DNA of 64,000 bases from Unio delphinus (lineage: Eukaryota; Mollusca; Bivalvia; Unionida; Unionidae), in assembly GCA_029339505.1 (NCBI GenBank), contig JAQISU010000096.1, positions 6,247,501-6,311,500 on the forward strand, read 5' to 3'. Below are positions 58,218-64,000 of the stretch, piece after piece. Numbering within the stretch: position 1 is the stretch's first letter; each line of letters begins with the position of its first letter. A program made the position numbers and the translations under genes. A model generated the notes under the pieces. That model saw only the letters and a list, made by a program, of their open reading frames with translations. It did not search any database and was not told the DNA's origin.

Positions 58218-59546
58218 TTAGGACTTTACAAACAAACTAATCGCTAACACCTCCTCTTGTAGATCAATTAAATTATTTGACTGGTCGGTGAGTCGGAAAT
58301 TAATTCTCGTTAACGAATTATTATGGCATCGCATGTAGACAGGATTAATTGGGTTTTCAATAATTAGGAATCCTGGAGGAGCTATTGGTGCAAACGAATA
58401 AAGAATATATCCCTGCTGAGCATGATTTGATTGCTCTAGATTAATTTGATAGCTTCCTTCAATTGCATCACATACTAAATTGAGCGCAATCACCGTTGAA
58501 ATATTCACATTATGCGGGGCAATATGCCTACCGCCACCATCTGGATCATTATTATACCCGAGGAGGACAGTTGAATCTGGTTTTTGTAGCGCCTTGATAT
58601 CGGTTCTAACAATTCTTGCTAGTTCATCAGCGTTGTATTTGGGGAACTTGAAATTATGCAGATTGTCTTCTGTGATATTGTAACCGGTTAGGAATCGTTG
58701 TTTATTGTCGCTGTTGTCATTAATTATTGTTTGAATAATTAGTTCATAGATATATTCCATGTCAGATATAAGTTGATTTATTATTTCAACGTGTTTTTGC
58801 GATTTTGTTTTCCGTAATTGTTCTAGTTGTGTTTCATATAATTGTTTAATTTCATTAAAATAACCACGGATGTCAGTTAGCGTAAATGAAATAGTAACAG
58901 ATGAGTCGGCTGTTCTTTTAATGATAAAATCCTATTGCAATGTGTCTTTGTTGGTAAATATAAATCTATCGGCGATTTTTCCTTTTCTTATATCAGATAA
59001 ATTATCTCGATAACTGGGATTGATTTCATGAAATGATTGTACGTCCGTGGTTAAGTCGGCAGTGGATTTTTCCGGTGGTTTTTCAGGCCATCCTAACACT
59101 GTTCTTAACGAGCTGTTATAGATATCTACAATGTATCCCTCTGTGCTTATTTCGATCGACGACGAGAGCGTCGGTTGATGAAGATTAATAGCTATTTTTG
59201 ATTCTTTTCCAGTGATTGATTTTATTCTACGCTGAATTTCAGCATTGATTTGCTTAATTTGGTACGACCCAGTTGGTAACGAAACAGTTTCTCACTCTGG
59301 AGTACCATCGGGTTTATTCTTATACGAGAACACCAGTGCGTTATTGGGTTGCTGACCGCCAAATGCAACCGATCTGATATTAGGCCAGCTATGATATACT
59401 CGTAATTTTGCCAGCGCGATCTCACGCACTGGAATCGGAGAAGGGAAGTTCACACTAAATTGTGGGGTTGTTAATGTTATTGATATCATGCTTGTTCGTA
59501 TCGGAGTGGTATTCTCCGCGATTCGTTGAAGCAGTTCGAGTGACAT
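58218..59546 (-). pseudogene. Penton-like minor capsid protein (mCP), copy 2, two nonsense changes
   Basis: One frame runs from MSLELLQRIAENTTPIRTSM at 59546 to LAISLFVKS at 58218. It shows that the two frames of copy 1 belong to a single protein of about 440 residues. Two Trp codons are now stops: TGG to TGA near 59292 (after NKPDGTPE) and TGG to TAG near 58933 (after NKDTLQ). Conserved penton signatures (GSYQIKQINAEI, LGWPEKP, RINFRLTDQSNNLIDL) are present. Start overlaps the membrane-protein gene as in copy 1. Confidence 0.78.
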
Positions 59547-60038
59547 TATTGTTAACACTGTCTTCAATTTCCAATTTCAACATCGTAGAGTTATACAACT
59601 GGGTCATCGTTGAAAATTCAACATCGGATATGAACGAATTATCTATCGACAGCGAGATCAACTCGGATAATTTCGAGTATGCGTCAAATACCACCCGGTA
59701 CCGAGCTGTATAATCACTGAGTTTTTTCTGAGAACATGATGATAATTTTTAGTTATCGCAGTGGCGACTGCAGCAATTGTTGTTGCCGCAGAGATAGCAA
59801 TTGGAACTGCAATCGAAGCCATCATGGTCACCGTCGACAAAATAACCCCGGCGCTGGCCATCACACCGGACACCGAGTACACAGTTACATCAATGGCGGT
59901 AATTCTTCTGCGGTATTTCTTTATTTTTTCACGATAATGCTCAGAAAGTGATTTCAAATTCGCGGAAAACTCTTTCACGGTGTCGAATCGATATTGCGAT
60001 GAAGGCGTCATCGATGGCGAAGCCATTGATGCCGTCAT
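59455..60038 (-). pseudogene. Two-helix membrane protein, copy 2 (frameshifted)
   Basis: Starts MTASMASPSMTPSSQYRFD at 60038. Its N-terminus differs from copy 1 before the shared TVKEFSANLKSLSE. The two hydrophobic helices are conserved. A one-base deletion in a T run near 59745-59750 breaks the frame after TAITK; the C-terminal half continues in another frame to 59455. Confidence 0.7.
59567..59576 (-). promoter_or_regulatory. Promoter-like motif before mCP, copy 2
   Basis: AATTGGAAAT on the minus strand, 20 nt before the ATG at 59546. Confidence 0.45.
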
Positions 60039-60062
60039 TGTTGTTATTTTAAACCTGATAGT

Positions 60063-60072
60063 GTTTTCAATT
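60063..60072 (-). promoter_or_regulatory. Promoter-like motif before membrane protein, copy 2
   Basis: AATTGAAAAC on the minus strand, 24 nt before the ATG at 60038. Confidence 0.5.
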
Positions 60073-61603
60073 ATCCTATTATTGAAATGGTTTTAGGATC
60101 GGATGAGGGGATACCGGATACAAATTCTATTATCCAGGGTAATGACTCCCTAATTACAGACTCGTCGGAATTGTTTATAGTAATCGTAAGCAGGATTGGT
60201 ATAGAGGGTGGAGGTGGTGGTATTTTCTCTAGTATATACATCAATGTGTTAACACCGCTGATATTTGTGTTGCTGAATCCCAAATCAAATTTACGGTGAT
60301 GTATTATTGTAAGTCGGTAGCAACCTGGTACACTAGTATGTCTGTGGCCAACACGAAGATAATTTTCTTTTCCTCGGATCCAATCAAAGGTTCCACTATC
60401 AACCGTGTACACGATGTTATTAACGGCACTTACACTATGTGGAATTTTTACCTTATTGATGGCCGCGCTAATTTCCGCGAGGGTCGGACCTGTCAGTGTG
60501 GTTTCAGACACAGGTGTTCTCCCTAAAAATTTATCCACGATGGTATTCAGTGTTGTTTGTCTCACCATAAACATATTAATATCTTTGAGAGTCATCGTAG
60601 ATGTAGCCGGGACACCAAAGAAACTATTAGCGATGTAGGCATTGTGAGTATGCTTGCCAATAAACTCGCTAATTTCAGCGAGAGTCATTCCTGCCACAAG
60701 CGGGTTTCCAAAGAACTTGCCAACAATGTCGTTAGTGGGTTTTTGATCTTCTTTTAGTTTAGAAATATCATTGTAAATCTCGAGATAATTTGCCCCGATA
60801 TCGGCGGAAGTCATCATCTTCCCATCACTCTTGAAAAAAAGTGTAGACAAAAGTCTATCAAACTGTGATTGGAGTCTAAAGTAAGTTTCGATGTTAGAAA
60901 GTTTCATCGTGATATTTTGGAGTGTAATGCCCTCAAAGAACTTATTAGCTACGTCGCTGGTGATCTTTTGTCTGTCAAGCGCGCGCTTAATTTCAACGAG
61001 AGTCATGTCTGCCACAAGCGAGTTTCCAAAAAACTTAACAACTACGTCGTTTGTGAGTTTTTGTACCTTCTCAAAATCTTCGCTTAGTTTAAAAATCTCG
61101 AGATAATTTGCCTTGATTTCTGAAGCAATCATCATCCTTCCAGCTTCCTTGTTAGTGAAGAATGAATTCAACAAGTCTTTAATTTCAGCTAGAGTCATGC
61201 CAACCACAAGCGGGGTTCCAAAGAATTTATGTACGACATTTTTGCGAAAACTATTATAACCTCGTATAAGATCATTCAGCTCACGCTCGTTGGTAGCAAT
61301 CGCGTCGGTGATCATAGACACAAGTGCGCCTGGTTTAAGTTGTCCATCGTTGGAATACAGCGCAATAGAGTTTTCAGCGGCAGCGCGATGCCGTATCAAA
61401 ATGTCATTCACGGATATATTACTGCTTTTCAATTTACCCTGGCTATCTTGAAATACAACTATTTCGTTCGGGTCAACACTTGTTAAATTTAACGTCTCAG
61501 CGATTTCATCTTCAATTATTTTTTTTACATCTTCGATAGAACCCGCAGATGTTTCCGCGGTGGGTTCCGACATTGACAGAGATTGTCCCCAAATATCAAT
61601 CAT
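60071..61603 (-). CDS. Modular fibre-like protein, copy 2 (intact, 510 residues)
   Basis: The ATG at 61603 begins MIDIWGQSLSMSEPTAET. Layout: N-terminal domain 1-118; linker with KFFGTPLVVGMTLAEI to 141; segment A 144-205; segment C 206-257; segment A 258-310; segment B 311-378; C-terminal head 379-510. The head keeps only scattered anchors with copy 1 (KxxIPH, NNIVYT, DWxR, YRLT, SGV, ExV) and includes a Pro run (IPPPPPSIP, 461-469). No signal peptide or membrane helix is seen. The A-C-A-B order differs from copy 1. The likely role is a virion spike or receptor-binding fibre; alternatives include another structural or tape-measure-like protein. No database family is recognised. Confidence 0.6.
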   Translation of the reverse strand: MIDIWGQSLSMSEPTAETSAGSIEDVKKIIEDEIAETLNLTSVDPNEIVVFQDSQGKLKSSNISVNDILIRHRAAAENSIALYSNDGQLKPGALVSMITDAIATNERELNDLIRGYNSFRKNVVHKFFGTPLVVGMTLAEIKDLLNSFFTNKEAGRMMIASEIKANYLEIFKLSEDFEKVQKLTNDVVVKFFGNSLVADMTLVEIKRALDRQKITSDVANKFFEGITLQNITMKLSNIETYFRLQSQFDRLLSTLFFKSDGKMMTSADIGANYLEIYNDISKLKEDQKPTNDIVGKFFGNPLVAGMTLAEISEFIGKHTHNAYIANSFFGVPATSTMTLKDINMFMVRQTTLNTIVDKFLGRTPVSETTLTGPTLAEISAAINKVKIPHSVSAVNNIVYTVDSGTFDWIRGKENYLRVGHRHTSVPGCYRLTIIHHRKFDLGFSNTNISGVNTLMYILEKIPPPPPSIPILLTITINNSDESVIRESLPWIIEFVSGIPSSDPKTISIIG

Positions 61604-61621
61604 TATTATAAAGACTCTAGT

Positions 61622-61631
61622 ATTTTTAATT
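61622..61631 (-). promoter_or_regulatory. Degenerate promoter-like motif before fibre-like gene, copy 2
   Basis: AATTAAAAAT on the minus strand, 18 nt before the ATG at 61603; weaker than the copy 1 site. Confidence 0.3.
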
Positions 61632-62063
61632 TATTGATTCTCTAAAATTACTTTGTAATTTCCCACTCGTGTATTTATTTACAACCAGATGAGGTGGTTT
61701 CTGTGACGATGAAATCTCCGCGAGGACATTTAATACTTCACGGCCGCATATCGGTGGATCATTTAATTGTTGTGTTGGCAGCGTGGAATAAAAAATCGGA
61801 AACTCTTTGAGTTTCATCGAAGAATTTATATACCACATAAACTCACTTGGCGGAGCTAACCCATATGAATCAAAATAGACAATTCCACGTGGATCAATCA
61901 CGTATGCAACCCAGTGAGTTCCCGATCCGTTACTGTTATCAAGATTGATGATACCGGTTTCAACGCTGTTTGTTTTTCTCGGTAATTGATCTCTCATAAA
62001 AACCCCTCTAAAGTTTTGTATCGCTAGTTTTTTAGCAGCATCAATTAAATCAAAATTGGACAT
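61626..62063 (-). CDS. Adenain-like maturation protease, copy 2 (intact)
   Basis: A 145-residue cysteine protease of the adenovirus/adintovirus/Polinton family. Catalytic residues by motif are His50 (GTHWVAY), Asp65 (VYFDSYG), Gln99 as oxyanion residue (TQQL) and Cys106 (PPICGREVL). The Gln-Cys spacing of seven equals that in adenain. It would cleave core and capsid precursors in the assembling particle. The start was chosen at MSNFDLI (62063), because TTGAAAGC lies 12 nt upstream and copy 1 agrees from there. The frame is open upstream to 62132 but that part is the tail of the core-protein region. Confidence 0.9.
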   Translation of the reverse strand: MSNFDLIDAAKKLAIQNFRGVFMRDQLPRKTNSVETGIINLDNSNGSGTHWVAYVIDPRGIVYFDSYGLAPPSEFMWYINSSMKLKEFPIFYSTLPTQQLNDPPICGREVLNVLAEISSSQKPPHLVVNKYTSGKLQSNFRESIN

Positions 62064-62075
62064 AGGGAGAATTGG

Positions 62076-62083
62076 GCTTTCAA
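62076..62083 (-). promoter_or_regulatory. Promoter-like motif before protease, copy 2
   Basis: TTGAAAGC on the minus strand, 12 nt before the ATG at 62063, as in copy 1. Confidence 0.4.
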
Positions 62084-62109
62084 CTAATAAACCGTTCCTG
62101 GTATTCTTC

Positions 62110-62550
62110 TTAGACCATTTCTGCTGTACCATGAATACGGGGTTCCTGGTAGGTACAACCCCTTTCCCTTTTTTTATATCCTTTCCCAGTTGCCTTTTTC
62201 AACGCCATCCCTGCCGCAGTCCCAACGGCTCCCAACGCAGCCGCTTTTGCCACTGCTGGGGCAGCCGCTGCAATCAATGCTGGTATTGCAGCTAACAATG
62301 GAAATATACCACCTGATTTTATCATGTTGGCGACTGCAGCTTTCGAAAATTCTTTTTGAACTCCTCGCTTATTTTTCATTGCATCATTGAAATGTTTTAT
62401 TTGACGATCCGTCAATGATATTTTATGTGTACCGCCGGACATCTGCGCTGGTTTCAACGTTATTGTTGTTTCACATTCTTTAGCGGATTTTGATCGCAAT
62501 TTCTTGACCTGACCATCAGTCAGCTTGACACTAACAACACTATATGTCAT
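62110..62550 (-). CDS. pX/pVI-like minor core protein, copy 2
   Basis: 146 residues from MTYSVVSVKLTDGQ. It has the same two LT(D)xQ half-repeats, GGIFPLLAAIPALI hydrophobic core and basic KKATGKGYKKRER tail as copy 1, plus a C-terminal extension (GCTYQEPRIHGTAEMV). An upstream in-frame Met at 62610 is possible, but the ATG at 62550 matches copy 1 and the motif spacing. Its place between MCP and protease is the usual neighbourhood of this protein. Confidence 0.77.
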   Translation of the reverse strand: MTYSVVSVKLTDGQVKKLRSKSAKECETTITLKPAQMSGGTHKISLTDRQIKHFNDAMKNKRGVQKEFSKAAVANMIKSGGIFPLLAAIPALIAAAAPAVAKAAALGAVGTAAGMALKKATGKGYKKRERGCTYQEPRIHGTAEMV

Positions 62551-62571
62551 TTTATTGTAAAACACATTTAT

Positions 62572-62581
62572 ACTTTCAATT
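62572..62581 (-). promoter_or_regulatory. Promoter-like motif before core protein, copy 2
   Basis: AATTGAAAGT on the minus strand, 21 nt before the ATG at 62550. Confidence 0.5.
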
Positions 62582-62627
62582 GATCTAATTGGAAACTCTT
62601 CAAGTTTCATTTACATATTTTTGAAAA

Positions 62628-64000
62628 TCATAGATTTTCCACTGGTGCATCAATAAGTCTCATTCGTCCGCCAGCCCCTTCAAGTAGCATTGATTTATCA
62701 CTGAGAATGACAGCAACCGCTCTATAATTAACACCACCAGGATCTATACGAGCCCTAAAATGTATGTCAACGACGGATTGACTTGTTAAATCAAGATGGT
62801 TCAGCGAAAAGTAATAAATTGGATACAAGTTCTTAAAATCGAGTTGCGATATTTGCAAACCAGTATCAACGTTTTGATCACGACCCATATATGACAGCAT
62901 CCGATGATACACACGTGCTATTTGGTTGTTTCCGTAATTAAGCTGTATATCCTCAGATGGTTCTTGTTGTCCGTTTATTCTCAGTGAAACCTCTTTTACC
63001 CCTAATCGATCAAATATCATATGACTGCGTTCTTGGGAACCTAATCGATTCCGATTCTGCAGCGCTATAAATATATGACATGGAGCTGAAATGCCTTGTT
63101 TTGATGCCAGGTGCCATGTAAATGTACCAGCGACATTATCCTCTTTGGCATCAGTTGTTTTTGTTAGCCAACTTAGCAATGATTTGCCGCCTGCATCCAT
63201 AAATGAAAGTAGCCGCTCTTCTCTGGTAATTGATGGGGTCATTACTGGCATCCACAATACTATTTTACTCAAAACAACTTTACCATCAGCGGCACCAGTA
63301 CGCCAAATTGCATCATTGTCATTGCCTTTTCGCACTAACGCGATTGTGTGTTTGGCTCCATAGATGACTTTTCTGACATTTCTGCAGAATCCAAATATGT
63401 GATGGAGTGGAATCGCACATGAAAAATATCGTTGTGGTCTTTGCAATGCTGCTACTCGTGTTGCAAACCCTAGATTGAAATTACCATTAACTTCTTTTAT
63501 AATTTCAAACGCAGCTCCGGGTCTAGCTCGACGTTCTGGATTAGCTGCTTCTTGTTGATCGGCTTCTGCATTATCTCTTGCTGTTAAAACATTAATGTAT
63601 TGAAGTTGGTCAGCGTTATCAGAGGTATCCTTTGCAAACATCATAGATGGACCAGCCGACCTTGTATAATCATCAGAATATCTTGCTAGCCCGATTATTG
63701 TTGTTGCAACATCAACTTCACGGTCTATTGATTCAATTTCTTTTCCATCAATGAGATATCTTGCACTTTCAAATAACGCCATGATGCCATTGTTGACGAA
63801 ACCAACTCGGATATTTGGATCATTTGCATATGGGGTATCAGCTGCAACATTTGTTACGAGTTTTCCATCGATTTCAATAAATGCTTCACATGGCAAAAAG
63901 TATTTACTGGTATCTTGAACTTGAAGTTCAATTCGCGATCGTAGGTCGGGTTGTATTGCATGATAGGAATAGTATTGATAATCGCGGACGGAATTGTCCT
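62628..64000 (-). CDS. Double-jelly-roll major capsid protein (hexon-like MCP), copy 2, 5' end outside
   Basis: The frame is open from the right edge to the stop at 62628 (456 residues visible, no Met needed within the window). Diagnostic blocks are RIELQVQDTSKYFLPCEAFI, IEIDGKL, NNGIMALFESARYLIDGKEI, DVATTIIGLARYSDDYTRSA, and later VYHRMLSYMGRDQNVDTG. The DTSKYFLPxxAFIxIDGKL ... NNGIMxLFxxxRYxxxGxEIE ... ATTxxGLxxYSDDY ... KDT pattern is that of the MCP of animal Polintons/adintoviruses, which forms the pseudo-hexameric capsomers. Upstream, IQPDLRS is still part of the first jelly roll, so perhaps 20-100 residues are missing. Confidence 0.88.
   Translation of the reverse strand, partial: DNSVRDYQYYSYHAIQPDLRSRIELQVQDTSKYFLPCEAFIEIDGKLVTNVAADTPYANDPNIRVGFVNNGIMALFESARYLIDGKEIESIDREVDVATTIIGLARYSDDYTRSAGPSMMFAKDTSDNADQLQYINVLTARDNAEADQQEAANPERRARPGAAFEIIKEVNGNFNLGFATRVAALQRPQRYFSCAIPLHHIFGFCRNVRKVIYGAKHTIALVRKGNDNDAIWRTGAADGKVVLSKIVLWMPVMTPSITREERLLSFMDAGGKSLLSWLTKTTDAKEDNVAGTFTWHLASKQGISAPCHIFIALQNRNRLGSQERSHMIFDRLGVKEVSLRINGQQEPSEDIQLNYGNNQIARVYHRMLSYMGRDQNVDTGLQISQLDFKNLYPIYYFSLNHLDLTSQSVVDIHFRARIDPGGVNYRAVAVILSDKSMLLEGAGGRMRLIDAPVENL

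Overview
The window is animal nuclear DNA: AT-rich, intron-dominated and full of microsatellites, minisatellites, tRNA-headed SINEs, LINE 3' ends and small DNA transposons. The SINE style suggests a mollusc, probably a bivalve, but that is inference from repeat style and not proof.

1-24.3 kb (minus strand): the 5' part of the host gene for Aquarius (AQR/EMB-4, the intron-binding spliceosomal helicase). Six tiny coding exons (36-75 nt) at 24235-24306, 15775-15834, 12756-12796, 8602-8637, 6936-6981 and 1825-1899 join in phase to give about 110 codons of the conserved N-terminus. A second copy of exon 5 lies at 6784-6829. The introns hold a 39-copy 57/58-bp satellite, three other minisatellites, a hAT-type MITE, a pogo-like element with intact terminal repeats, a TTAA-flanked MITE, SINEs and LINE remnants.

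24.3-50.5 kb: intergenic. A foldback element lies just upstream of AQR. Further along are a 38-bp minisatellite, a 53-bp minisatellite, SINE and LINE remnants, and a few unrecognised open frames. No gene could be assigned with confidence.

50.5-64 kb (minus strand): the most interesting part, two copies of a Polinton/Maverick-adintovirus-like virion gene module. In transcription order each copy carries a double-jelly-roll major capsid protein (MCP), a pX/pVI-like core protein, an adenain-type cysteine protease, a long modular fibre-like protein, a two-helix membrane protein, and a penton-like minor capsid protein (mCP) overlapping the gene before it. The left copy is cut off inside MCP at 56292; the right copy runs off the window inside MCP. 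Host repeats (two SINEs and a LINE end) separate them. Each copy is decaying, but different genes are broken in each. Polymerase, integrase and packaging ATPase are not visible and would be expected beyond the right edge.

The module has two features I have not seen described. (a) The fibre-like genes are built from three exchangeable segments (A, B, C) in different orders in the two copies (A-B-B-C-A-C-A against A-C-A-B), each ending in a strongly diverged C-terminal head. (b) A motif AATTGRAARY lies 18-24 nt before the start codon of four of the five genes with visible starts in both copies, and a shorter TTGAAAGC lies 12 nt before the protease start. This looks like a viral promoter with fixed spacing.
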